Assembly: GCA_005772855.1 (NCBI GenBank)
Contig: SXIK01000184.1
Span: forward strand, 1 to 53,325
From: Planctomycetia bacterium
GTDB taxonomy: Bacteria; Planctomycetota; UBA8108; SXIK01
DNA length: 53,325 nucleotides
Direction of reading: 5' to 3'
Of this stretch, positions 41,063 to 49,669 are shown piece by piece. How positions within the stretch are numbered: position 1 is the stretch's first letter; every line of letters starts with the position of its first letter. The notes below the pieces were generated by a model, which was given only the letters and a program-made list of their open reading frames with translations, was not told the origin of the DNA and did not search any database. The position numbers were made by a program, and so were the translations under genes.

Positions 41063-41818
41063 ATGTTCAGCGTCGATAGCCTCTTGAACTTTCTCGGGAA
41101 GTACAAGTACTTCGCCATGTTCGGTATGCTCCTCGCTTGTGGTCTGGGCTTGCCTCTGCCCGAAGAGGTTGTGCTGATCCTGAGCGGATTGGCCGTCGGG
41201 TGGGAGACCGCGAATTTTTGGCTCGCCTCACTCGCCTGCGTGGCAGGAATTTTGGTGGGAGACTCCTTCATCTTCGCGATGGGGCGATACCAGGGCCGTC
41301 GCTTTCTCCAGTCGAGGCCGATGCGCATGCTCCTCAACGAAAAGCGCCAAATGAAGATTCATGTGCTGTTTGCCCGCCGGGGCAATGCTGCCGTCTTCTT
41401 TGCGAGATTTATTGCGGGTCTTCGTATCGGAGTCTATGCCTACGCGGGACAGCACGGCATGAGCTGGGCACGCTTCCTCTTGCTGGACTTCCTGGGCGCG
41501 TTGGCCTCAGGGCCAACGTCGATCTGGATTGGTGCTTACGTGGCAAGGAAGCTGGCTGAGCCGGCGGATGCGGTCAGGGAGGCCAGGCGGCTGATTCATG
41601 AAGGCAGCTACGTGATCTACTCGGTCATCGGTCTCGCGCTGCTATTTGCCGTGGGCCACTGGTGGTGGTCTCGCCGGGGTGATCGTCGGGGTCGTGGACT
41701 TGAGCAGAAAGGCCGTGAGCTCCCCGATGGCCCTCCCATGGGTGTCACGACGGTGTTGAGCGGCCCTCAGATTCATACGCACGATCCAGGAGCTCGACGG
41801 GGTGAAGGATTTCAATAG
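41063..41818 (+). CDS. DedA-family membrane protein
   Basis: 251 residues with about five hydrophobic segments. The family motifs are LGLPLPEEVVLILSG after the first helix and FFARFIAGLRIGVYAYAG in the middle. DedA proteins act in membrane lipid flipping and homeostasis. The ATG at 41063 is chosen, because a TTG at 40997 would add a charged, atypical stretch. The last 40 residues are hydrophilic and encoded in the region that overlaps glcF on the other strand by 74 nt. A stem GCAAAA/TTTTGC at 41028-41044 precedes the start and could influence translation. Confidence 0.88.
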   Translation: MFSVDSLLNFLGKYKYFAMFGMLLACGLGLPLPEEVVLILSGLAVGWETANFWLASLACVAGILVGDSFIFAMGRYQGRRFLQSRPMRMLLNEKRQMKIHVLFARRGNAAVFFARFIAGLRIGVYAYAGQHGMSWARFLLLDFLGALASGPTSIWIGAYVARKLAEPADAVREARRLIHEGSYVIYSVIGLALLFAVGHWWWSRRGDRRGRGLEQKGRELPDGPPMGVTTVLSGPQIHTHDPGARRGEGFQ

Positions 41819-43061
41819 CCTTGCCGGCGCTTGAACGCTCGAGTCCTGACTTGACCTGCATCGCACAACCGGGGTTTCCAGTGACGATGATCTCTGCGCC
41901 GCTCTCAAGGATTGTGCGTGTCTTCTCGGAGAGGATCGGTTCGGCCATCTCGGGGTGGAGCAGGTTGTAGACACCGCCCGAGCCGCAGCATCGGTCGCTA
42001 TCCTCGATCGGCACCAGCTGGAGGCCCGGGATTTTCCGCAGGAGCTCCTCCACTGCGCGTGGCCCGATTTTCTGGCCATGGACAAGGTGGCAAGGCTGGT
42101 GGTAACCGACGCGCTTCTCGATGCGTCCCTTCGGCGCAACGAGTCCGATCTCATCGAGGAACTCGCAGATGTCCCGCACGGGAGGTCCGAGGCCGGCGGG
42201 GAATTGATGCGGAGGCTCCTTGAGCGCGGCGCCGCAGCCGGCTGCGTTGACGATGACCACGTCGACGCCCGACCGCGAGAAGATCTCCGCGTTCCTTCGG
42301 TAGAGCTCGCCGGATTCGGCGAGAAATCCACCGTGGCGATGGAGCGCACCGCAGCAAGTTTGCTCCTCGGGCAGCACGACATCGCAGCCGTTCCTCTGGA
42401 GCACACGGATCGTGGCGCGATGCGCCGGAGCGAACCACTCACTGGTAATGCATCCCAGGAAGAGGCCGACGCGCATGCGAGCTTTGCCTTCACTGGGGTA
42501 ACCACCGGGCAGTGTTCGATCGGTCTCGATCCTGCGGAGACGGGGTTCGGGGATCTCCGGCTGGAGACGATCGAGCTCCGAGAAGCGCTTCGAGAGCCGG
42601 CCGAGAGTCGCATTCGCGAGCTTCCTCAGCCCGGAGCGCTGGTACATGTAAATCAGGTCCGAGATGGCCGCGATCCGACCCCGAAAGGGCAGGACGTGTC
42701 GTAGGAGCAGCTTCGCGAGCCAGAAGCCGGGTCCCTTGACCTTGTGGGCGCGGTTTAACTCCTCTCTGAAAGACTCCATCATGTCACCCATGTGGATGCC
42801 CGACGGGCAAACGGTCTCGCAGGCCCGGCATACGATGCACTGAAGGATGTGCTGCTCGGCCTCGCGCGAGATCCCTTCGCCATCTTCCGCGTAGCCTCGC
42901 ATGAGGTAGATTCGGCCTCGCGGGGAGTCGGACTCACGTCCAGTCACCCCATGGGTGGGGCAGTAGGGGATGCAAAGCCCACAGTGGACGCAATCGAGCG
43001 TCCGAGTGTACTCGTGGAATCGCGAGGTGAACTGCAACTCCTTGTCCTTGGCAATGGTCAT
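41745..43061 (-). CDS. glcF: Glycolate oxidase iron-sulfur subunit GlcF
   Basis: 438 residues. Two 4Fe-4S ferredoxin motifs, CVHCGLCIPYCP (Cys24, 27, 30, 34) and CIVCRACETVCP (Cys75, 78, 81, 85), are followed by two CCG domains (TCCGALHRHGG and RCCGSGGVYN). It passes electrons from the flavin subunits to the quinone pool in glycolate or D-lactate oxidation. Third gene of glcDEF, 44 nt after glcE, with GAGG before its ATG. Its 3' end overlaps the convergent DedA gene by 74 nt. Confidence 0.93.
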   Translation of the reverse strand: MTIAKDKELQFTSRFHEYTRTLDCVHCGLCIPYCPTHGVTGRESDSPRGRIYLMRGYAEDGEGISREAEQHILQCIVCRACETVCPSGIHMGDMMESFREELNRAHKVKGPGFWLAKLLLRHVLPFRGRIAAISDLIYMYQRSGLRKLANATLGRLSKRFSELDRLQPEIPEPRLRRIETDRTLPGGYPSEGKARMRVGLFLGCITSEWFAPAHRATIRVLQRNGCDVVLPEEQTCCGALHRHGGFLAESGELYRRNAEIFSRSGVDVVIVNAAGCGAALKEPPHQFPAGLGPPVRDICEFLDEIGLVAPKGRIEKRVGYHQPCHLVHGQKIGPRAVEELLRKIPGLQLVPIEDSDRCCGSGGVYNLLHPEMAEPILSEKTRTILESGAEIIVTGNPGCAMQVKSGLERSSAGKAIEILHPVELLDRAYESEGRSTPS

Positions 43062-43105
43062 GTGGCCTCGTGCGAAGCTTTATGGGGTATCTGTGCCGGG
43101 TGGAA

Positions 43106-44473
43106 TTATGGTCCGGGACCGAGCAATTTCTCTGGGCAGAAAACACTGTTCGGGTCAAAGACCTTCAGAAGCCGCCGCGCCAGCGACGCATTGGCGTCCG
43201 GAGTGAGAAGATAGTTGTGGCTCTGGCGCACCTGGGGCGGCAGATAGAGAAGCGTTCCAGTGCCTTGCTGCGCCAGAAGAGTCCTTCCGAGATCCGCGAT
43301 CGGTCGGTCGAGGCCGTTGGCTTCGGTGGCGTCCCGGCGAGGGGACCAGCGCAGTGTCACGAGGCCACTGAGAACGTCGCAGGCGGTCGCGGGCGCAAGC
43401 TCGGCCTCCAGGACCACGCGCTGCGCCTCGTCCTGGACGTGCCGAATCTGGTTCGGAAGCGCCGAGAGCTTCGCTATGGCCAGATCGACCCGTGGTCCGG
43501 CGCCGGGGGAATCAAAATCGGCGAGGAAATCGATCAAGAGGTCAAGCTCGGACCCTGACACCGCTGAATGTCTCGATGGGGCCTGTTCGTCAAGGATGGA
43601 GCCAGCCTGGCTCTCTTGCCAGGCGACGCGGCCAGATTGCCCTTCGAAGAGCCAGAAAACGGCGACCCCGTCGCCATTCAGGGACTCGAGCATCCGAGGG
43701 GCCTGTCTTCGAGCCTCATCGTTGAGGACCCAGATGGCGGCCGGCTCCCGGCCTCTTGAGCGTAAGTTGTCCGCAAAGCGCCATGCGGCGTCAGGATCCT
43801 GAAAGACGGCCACATGGGCAGCACGACGCTCGGGGAGCGGGCGCAGCTTGAAGTTCACCTCCACGATGGGACCCGCGGTCCCCAGGGATCCGGTCAGGAA
43901 CTTCATGACTTCGTATCCAGCCACGTTTTTCACGACCATGCCGCCGGTCTTGTAGCGAGTGGCGCCTCCCCGCAGCGCGTGGGCTCCGATCACGTAGGCC
44001 CTCACCGGCCCATGGCGGCCGCGGCGCAGACCCGATGGCGCAGCGGCCACGAGACCGCCCACAGTGCCACGCGCTGCCGAGGGAAGGTCGAGTGGGATTT
44101 CCTGCCCGTTGGCTTCAAGGGTGGCGCGCAGCTCCGAGAGGGTCAAGCCCGTCTCCACGCCGACGGTGAAGTCGCCCGGCTCGTAGCGCAGAATACGGTT
44201 CAGCTTCCTGAGGGAAACGACGAGAACGTTTCCGGGCGGTGGGTTGCCCAGGTAGGCATGGGCACCGAGGCCGGCGGGGATCATGTGTCTGCGTTCTCTC
44301 TCGGCGTCACGCACGATCGTCTCAAGCTCCTCGTACGAGTCGGGCGCGACGATCCGCGCTTCGGATCCGTAGAAGGCGTGCTCGTGCGGGGAGAGGCTCA
44401 GTGCTGATAGGTGGTCCGAGGCGGGAGCTTCTTGCATGGAAGATGACGGGGGCGAGGCGAGAGTATAAACCAT
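43106..44473 (-). CDS. glcE: Glycolate oxidase FAD-binding subunit GlcE
   Basis: 455 residues, slightly longer than typical GlcE. The PCMH-type FAD domain contains PAGLGAHAYLGNPPPGN and RGTVGGLVAAAPSGLRRGRHGP, and the C-terminus has the family ending HNYLLTPDANASLARRLLKVFDP in pieces. It works with GlcD and GlcF as membrane-linked glycolate dehydrogenase. Start at 44473 could instead be the ATG at 44437. It follows glcD by 27 nt. Confidence 0.9.
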   Translation of the reverse strand: MVYTLASPPSSSMQEAPASDHLSALSLSPHEHAFYGSEARIVAPDSYEELETIVRDAERERRHMIPAGLGAHAYLGNPPPGNVLVVSLRKLNRILRYEPGDFTVGVETGLTLSELRATLEANGQEIPLDLPSAARGTVGGLVAAAPSGLRRGRHGPVRAYVIGAHALRGGATRYKTGGMVVKNVAGYEVMKFLTGSLGTAGPIVEVNFKLRPLPERRAAHVAVFQDPDAAWRFADNLRSRGREPAAIWVLNDEARRQAPRMLESLNGDGVAVFWLFEGQSGRVAWQESQAGSILDEQAPSRHSAVSGSELDLLIDFLADFDSPGAGPRVDLAIAKLSALPNQIRHVQDEAQRVVLEAELAPATACDVLSGLVTLRWSPRRDATEANGLDRPIADLGRTLLAQQGTGTLLYLPPQVRQSHNYLLTPDANASLARRLLKVFDPNSVFCPEKLLGPGP

Positions 44474-44500
44474 CGCTTCGGTGGTGGTGTTAACGGGCTG

Positions 44501-45976
44501 CTAAAGGGGGACTAGTGTCGCATGCCTCTTGCCCACTTCCACGCATGACTTTGAGTCGGGGAATATCTTTGCTGGATTCGAGAGGTTCCGTGGATCGACT
44601 GCGCGGCGCAGGTCTTTTTGAAGCTGCAGATCCTCCTCGGTGAAGCACAGGGGCATGAAGTCCATCTTCTCGAGACCGATCCCGTGCTCGCCGGAGATGC
44701 TGCCGCCAGCCCGCACGCAGGCCTCGAGAATTTCACGACCCGCCAGGAGCACTCGGGAGCGCTCGTCCGGGTCTCGGCCGTCGTAGGAGATATTGGGGTG
44801 TAGATTGCCGTCTCCCGCGTGGAAGACGTTGGCGAGCGTGACTCCGTGGCGCTTGGCGATTTCGTAGACTTCATTGAGTACGTTTTCCAGGCGCGTGCGA
44901 GGCACGACGCCATCGAGCACATAAAGGTCTGTATTGACCCTGCCCATGGCCCCGAAGGCTCCCTTACGTCCCTTCCAGAGCTTCAGTCTCTCAGTTTCAT
45001 CTCGGGCCGTACGGAACTCGATGGCCTCGTTTTCCTTCGCGATCTGGCGGATTTTTTGCTCTTCTTCGTCCATTCCGGCATCAAGGCCATCGATTTCGAT
45101 GAGGAGTACCGCTGCCGCGTCCTGGGGGTATCCCGCCTTGAAGACGGAAGCCTCAACGGCACGGATCGTCAATTGGTCGAGGATCTCGAGCGCCGCGGGC
45201 AAGATCCCCTGGCGTGTGATCTCTGCCACAGTACGGCAGGCAAGGTTCATTCGCGGAAAGATCGCCAGGAAGGTTCGGATCGACTCGGGGTTGGGGACCA
45301 GGCGCACTGTGATTTCCGTGACGATTCCAAACGTGCCTTCGGTTCCAACAAAGAGGCCGGCCAGGTCATAGCCGGAGTTTTCGGCAAGTGGACCCGAGAG
45401 TCGTGCAGTCTCTCCATCGGGAAGCACAACCTCGAGGCCGAGGATGTGGTCCGTCGTCATGCCGTACTTGAGGCAGTGGGGTCCTCCTGCGTTCTCCGCT
45501 ACGTTGCCGCCAATGGTGCAAGCCTTCTGGCTCGAAGGGTCGGGAGCGTAGTGAAATCCGTCAGCATGGACCTCGTGCGTTAGCTTGATATTGATGACCC
45601 CGGGCTCGACGACCGCGTACCGATTCTGCAGATCGACGTGAAGCACGCGGTTCATGCGGTTCAGGTCGAGCACAACCGCGCGGGCGGTGGGAGTCGCGCC
45701 TCCCGAGAGTCCGGTGCCTGCGCCCCGAGGGACAAATGGAACGTTCTTTTCGTTGCACCAGCGTACGACTGCGATCACCTCCTGTCGTGATGCGCAGAGC
45801 GCCACGGCACCCGGCAGCTCCTTGTGGAGCGGAAGTCCATCACACTCATAAACTTTGAGCTCCGAGTGGTCGAGGACGAGCCGCTCGGGGGGAATCCAGC
45901 GGGCAAGCTCAGCGTAGATGCCAGCCCCGGCAGGGTTGGAAGTTACCGTCGACCTTGGCTGTCGTCGAAAAAGCAT
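44501..45976 (-). CDS. glcD: Glycolate oxidase catalytic subunit GlcD
   Basis: 491 residues of the FAD-linked oxidase family. The FAD loop is VPRGAGTGLSGGATP and the C-terminal motif SGEHGIGLEKMDFMP is the one that characterises GlcD and D-lactate dehydrogenases. It oxidises glycolate, or possibly D-lactate, and feeds electrons to GlcF. The ATG at 45976 is preferred to a TTG at 46069, though no clear ribosome site is seen. First of glcDEF; a long 786-nt divergent gap separates it from the gene at 46763. Confidence 0.92.
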   Translation of the reverse strand: MLFRRQPRSTVTSNPAGAGIYAELARWIPPERLVLDHSELKVYECDGLPLHKELPGAVALCASRQEVIAVVRWCNEKNVPFVPRGAGTGLSGGATPTARAVVLDLNRMNRVLHVDLQNRYAVVEPGVINIKLTHEVHADGFHYAPDPSSQKACTIGGNVAENAGGPHCLKYGMTTDHILGLEVVLPDGETARLSGPLAENSGYDLAGLFVGTEGTFGIVTEITVRLVPNPESIRTFLAIFPRMNLACRTVAEITRQGILPAALEILDQLTIRAVEASVFKAGYPQDAAAVLLIEIDGLDAGMDEEEQKIRQIAKENEAIEFRTARDETERLKLWKGRKGAFGAMGRVNTDLYVLDGVVPRTRLENVLNEVYEIAKRHGVTLANVFHAGDGNLHPNISYDGRDPDERSRVLLAGREILEACVRAGGSISGEHGIGLEKMDFMPLCFTEEDLQLQKDLRRAVDPRNLSNPAKIFPDSKSCVEVGKRHATLVPL

Positions 45977-46063
45977 GACAGAGAGAATAACAAAGCAAGG
46001 ACGACGTTGCAGCAAAGAATATGGATCAGAACACGCTGGCACATAGTGCTGGAATTGCCAACA

Positions 46064-46106
46064 CGCCAACGAGTGTCCACCCCGCCAAGGGCGTCACTCG
46101 TTGGCG
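46064..46106. repeat. Perfect 12-bp inverted repeat
   Basis: CGCCAACGAGTG (46064-46075) and CACTCGTTGGCG (46095-46106) are separated by 19 nt. It lies about 90 nt upstream of glcD on the minus strand. It could be an operator, a hairpin or an end of a degenerate element. No flanking duplication was identified. Confidence 0.6.
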
Positions 46107-46509
46107 CAGGGGAGTGTTACGGAGCCACCCAGAGCCGCCAGCTTGATAGCCAGTTGAGGGTGTTCCTGAAGAGGGCCATTCGCGGCGGGGGTTCTGCGCG
46201 GCGGGTTCTCGCTCCTCAGCCCAGAAAAAAAGCCGGCAAGTGACTTGGGTCGCCACCAGCCGGCTTCGTCAACGCGGGCGCGCAAAAAACCTATTTCAAC
46301 TGCGGGCCTACTCCCCTCCAAGCGGAAGGGCTCCTTCACCTCTCCTCCTTCGAACTCCGAAGGACTCGAGCGATCGCTTCTCATAAAGCAATCCTCGTAC
46401 CACATGCGAGGAGAAGCTCAGAGCGCAATCATTCTTGCGGTAAATGCTCCTCTTGCTCCTACCCTTGACTGCATGGAGAGGGCTGGCTGCAGATGTCGTG
46501 TCGAAAAAT

Positions 46510-46534
46510 CCAGCAGCCCTGCAAGGGCTGCTGG
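46510..46534. other. Perfect 11-bp hairpin, loop GCA
   Basis: CCAGCAGCCCT (46510-46520) pairs fully with AGGGCTGCTGG (46524-46534). It lies 230 nt before the ATG at 46763 and no T-run follows. Possible leader structure. Confidence 0.6.
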
Positions 46535-46762
46535 AGGCTATGCCCTGGCGCCATCAATACTTTGCAAACTCCTCGGGTGCTCGGCTGCTTGAGCCGAGAC
46601 GCCCTCAAGAGATATCGCTTGCGCCGCATCCGGGAGGCACCTAAGATCCAACCCGTTTGCCCGAGTCAGCGCCACCGAGACGAGACTCGAGCTCCTTCGA
46701 GCTCGAAATGTCGAAAAGTATCTCCGTCCGACCCAAAGAACCTCGAGAGACAGGAGTCATTC

Positions 46763-48757
46763 ATGCAACGGCGGGTGTTTGCCATCAATACAGAGATCTC
46801 ATGGATTCTGATTGCGAGTTCCCTTCTGATCGCCCCATTGTTTTCGCAGGAAAAGGCTGCCGCGGAGAAACCGGCCGCCGAGAAACCTGTCCCCAGGGGG
46901 GCTTTTCAGGGCTCATTGCTCAGCGCGATGCCGGCAGATATGACCCTCCTGGTGCGAGTGTCGAGCGCCAAGGGCTTCGTTGAGAAGGTAAAAAGCTCTC
47001 CACTTGGGCAGCTACAGAACCACCCCGACGTCAAGAAGTTCCTGGAAGACTTGAAAAAAAAGACCGGACCCCAGATGGCCAAGGCCGAGCGAGACCTGGG
47101 TTTTCATCCCATCGACACACTCCTTTCGATCCACGGCGAGTGGGTTCTGGGGATCGGCAACTTGAATGCTCTGGCCTCCGCGCTCGGCGAGTCGCTTCAG
47201 CAGGGACAAATGCCCTCATCTTTGAGCCCCGAATCGATCCCACTGATCATCGCAGCCGATGCCGGCGGCTCAGCGGGCAAGGTCCACGAGGCGTTGGAGA
47301 AACTTTTCGCCTTCGCCAAGAAAGATGGCGCCGAGCTGGAGTCCACCGCTTTCAACGGCGGCACAATCACTCACCTGAGCGAGCCCCGAGTGAAAGGGGC
47401 AGGAGCTTCGCCCAAGCCAAGCGACAGGAAGGATGGAGCCGGCGAGAAGGCCGAAAAGGATGCAAAGCCCAAGACAGACAAGGGGAAATCGGATCTCGCC
47501 TCCCGGCCTGAAGACGACGAGAAAAATGAAAAAGATCCAGGCAGCGATGACGACGATGGCGATGACGACGACAATAGCGATGACGCTGACGGCGATGCTC
47601 CCAGTAAGGAGCCCATGGGAATGTATGTCGGCGAGCTCGGCAGTCGATTCTACATGAGCCTTGACCGCCAGCTTCTCGAGGGGTCGATGCAAAAGGCCGA
47701 TGCGGAGCGGGCGGACGGGCTTGTGAAGAACGCCCTCTTTCAGGAGACTCACGCTGCCACTGGCACCGGAGATCTCTTCGTGTTTGTCAACGCCAAGCAG
47801 CTAACCTCCTCGATCGGTACTGGGTTGAGCGCAACGTTCTTTGCCTTCTTCTGGCAAAAGTTTGAGGCGATTTTCCTCGGGGCGAGCCTGAACAATATTG
47901 GCTTGGCCTACGTGCTTGAGAAGGACGCGCTGAGTCAGTCAGCCTTCGTGCACAACTCGGGTGCCTCGGATGGTTTACTTGGCGTCTTCAAGGGGGACAC
48001 TTTTTCACCCTCCACGGCCCCGCCGGTGCCATCCGATGCTCAAAACTTCAGCAGCTTCTCCTTCAAATCAAGCCACCTCTCGAAGTTGGTGAAGGATACC
48101 GTGCAACTCATCTTGAGCTTTCAGGGACAGCCCTCCGACATCGATACCCTGGTGGAAGGGAAAGTGGGAGTAAAGTTCACTGACCTCATGTCCGCTCTGG
48201 GCAAGCGGATCCATACATTCACAGGCGCCGTCAAGGCGGACAACCCGCTTGCGAGCATCAACTACGTTGTTGAGCTCAAGGATGAATCCCCGCTCAAGAA
48301 GGCGTTGAAGAAAGTCTCCGAGTTGGCCCAGGGAGAGTTTGATGCAGCGAAGTTCAAGGACCACGATATCTACACGCTCAACACCGGGAATTCTGGTATG
48401 AACGTGACGGCTGCTGAAAAGCTCCTGATTTTCACGGGTAGTCGAGGCGCAACGGAGAATGTGATCAGCCGCGCCGGCGATGTCAGCGCGATCCCACCGG
48501 GAGGAGAGTCCTTCAAGAAGGCCGCCATGGGTATGCCACCGCAAGTCTCACTGCTGGGCTTCAGCTCGTCCGAGTACATGAGAAACCTCGTCAAGTCCCT
48601 CATGGATCAAATGGGGGGGCAATTGGATACCGAAGCGCAGCCTTTCTTCAAGTCTATTGGAGCTCTCGCGGAGCTGTTGGGTAGCGGTTCCGTTTACGGC
48701 CTCTGGAAAGACAAGGGCTTTTATTCAACGTCCAGGACCGAGCTCGTAAAGAAATAA
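46763..48757 (+). CDS. Secreted hypothetical protein with acidic linker
   Basis: 664 residues. Signal peptide ISWILIASSLLIAPLFSQ, then a repetitive AEKPAAEKP stretch and a globular region (about 45-235: PADMTLLVRVSS, LGFHPIDTLLSIHGEWVLG). A strongly acidic Asp/Asn/Glu-rich linker follows at about 250-280, then a second globular region to the end. The two halves may be related to each other and resemble DUF3352-like secreted proteins, but the family is not certain. AGGAG 6 nt before the ATG fixes the start. A terminator-like hairpin follows the stop. Confidence 0.75.
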   Translation: MQRRVFAINTEISWILIASSLLIAPLFSQEKAAAEKPAAEKPVPRGAFQGSLLSAMPADMTLLVRVSSAKGFVEKVKSSPLGQLQNHPDVKKFLEDLKKKTGPQMAKAERDLGFHPIDTLLSIHGEWVLGIGNLNALASALGESLQQGQMPSSLSPESIPLIIAADAGGSAGKVHEALEKLFAFAKKDGAELESTAFNGGTITHLSEPRVKGAGASPKPSDRKDGAGEKAEKDAKPKTDKGKSDLASRPEDDEKNEKDPGSDDDDGDDDDNSDDADGDAPSKEPMGMYVGELGSRFYMSLDRQLLEGSMQKADAERADGLVKNALFQETHAATGTGDLFVFVNAKQLTSSIGTGLSATFFAFFWQKFEAIFLGASLNNIGLAYVLEKDALSQSAFVHNSGASDGLLGVFKGDTFSPSTAPPVPSDAQNFSSFSFKSSHLSKLVKDTVQLILSFQGQPSDIDTLVEGKVGVKFTDLMSALGKRIHTFTGAVKADNPLASINYVVELKDESPLKKALKKVSELAQGEFDAAKFKDHDIYTLNTGNSGMNVTAAEKLLIFTGSRGATENVISRAGDVSAIPPGGESFKKAAMGMPPQVSLLGFSSSEYMRNLVKSLMDQMGGQLDTEAQPFFKSIGALAELLGSGSVYGLWKDKGFYSTSRTELVKK

Positions 48758-48787
48758 GGGCTCTCCCCGCGATTCACGAAACTCTTT

Positions 48788-48822
48788 GGGCCGCCTCTCG
48801 CCGAGGGGCGGCCCTCTTTGTT
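48788..48822 (+). terminator. Rho-independent terminator-like hairpin
   Basis: GGGCCGCC (48788-48795) pairs with GGCGGCCC (48807-48814), with an inner TC/GA pairing, and is followed by TCTTTGTT. It lies 31 nt after the stop of the secreted-protein gene, between convergent genes. Confidence 0.75.
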
Positions 48823-48863
48823 GGTTGAGTTGCCGTGCTCCTTGTGCCACGCGATGGAGCGGA

Positions 48864-49415
48864 TCAAACGAGCCCGCTGAACGTGGGGTTGAGATCCATG
48901 TCGGCGGGGACTCCGGGGAAGTTATTCTCCACGAAATCCTGCTGGGCCTCGCGAGTCTTTCTCGAGAGCCCCGCCTGCAACTTTTCGCTGCAACGATCGC
49001 AAAGGACGATGGGCGGTACGAGGAGGCAGGAGGCCTTGCAAGCTCCCACAATGGTGTACCCCGAGGTGAGAGCCCGGGGAAACCCACAAAAATGGCAATG
49101 CACGGTCTCGCGGGCTGGCTTGAAGTTGGAGAGGAGGAAGCCCTTCAGGGCATCCATTGACTCCTCCGAGAACTCCCGGGCAGTTGCCTCGGCACATTTC
49201 TGACAGACGGCCATCTCAAAGACGACCTCCTTGCCCCGATAGACCTTCTGCAGTTCATACAGGCCAGCCGAGGAGAGGTCCACGCTGCACACGCTACATT
49301 TCCTGAAGGGGCCCCTCTCGTAAGCTGAATGGAGTTCCGAGGGGATGATGATGTGCTGCGCGCCGCGGCACTTACCCTCAGGGTGCTCGGGTGGCGGTTC
49401 AGCTTCAAATTCCAA
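48864..49415 (-). CDS. Double zinc-ribbon protein
   Basis: 183 residues, family not recognised. Two Cys4 sites are evident: Cys40/Cys43 with Cys71/Cys74, and Cys107/Cys110 with Cys139/Cys142. A short helical segment (REFSEESMDALKGFL) lies between them. The spacing of each ribbon is similar, suggesting internal duplication. The start is TTG with GGAGGT 7 nt upstream. No signal peptide, so it is probably a cytoplasmic nucleic-acid- or protein-binding factor. It is divergent from the large TPR/FG-GAP gene (254-nt gap). Confidence 0.7.
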   Translation of the reverse strand: MEFEAEPPPEHPEGKCRGAQHIIIPSELHSAYERGPFRKCSVCSVDLSSAGLYELQKVYRGKEVVFEMAVCQKCAEATAREFSEESMDALKGFLLSNFKPARETVHCHFCGFPRALTSGYTIVGACKASCLLVPPIVLCDRCSEKLQAGLSRKTREAQQDFVENNFPGVPADMDLNPTFSGLV

Positions 49416-49669
49416 GCAAGTACCTCCGTTTCATTCAACAAGTCTTCGGGAGCACTGTGGCATTTTCCACAGGATAGCCGTAGAAGAATCGAGTCAACAC
49501 CCCCTTGGAATGGAGAACTCGCTTGTGGAGACTTTAAGGCAATCCTCAGGAGTCGGCAAACAGTGGATGCAAACCCCGACGATATTATAGGCGTTTGTAC
49601 TGAAGGTAGCTCCGTCAGTCGGAGCCAGGGCGGAATTTCTTGGGAAAGGCCCCCAGGCTGCATCAACAC

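Larger units (their letters stand above)
45977..46762. other. Long divergent intergenic region
   Basis: 786 nt between glcD and the secreted acidic-linker protein. It holds a perfect 12-bp inverted repeat (46064-46106), a perfect 11-bp hairpin (46510-46534) and an open reading frame of 103 codons on minus (46094-46405) without recognised domain. It may contain regulatory leaders or the remains of a small mobile element. No tRNA or transposase is seen. Confidence 0.5.

Noticed and set aside
46094-46405. 103-codon minus open frame in the long glcD upstream gap
   Set aside because: No ribosome site or domain seen, and it ends inside the 12-bp inverted repeat. Kept only as an uncertain remark.
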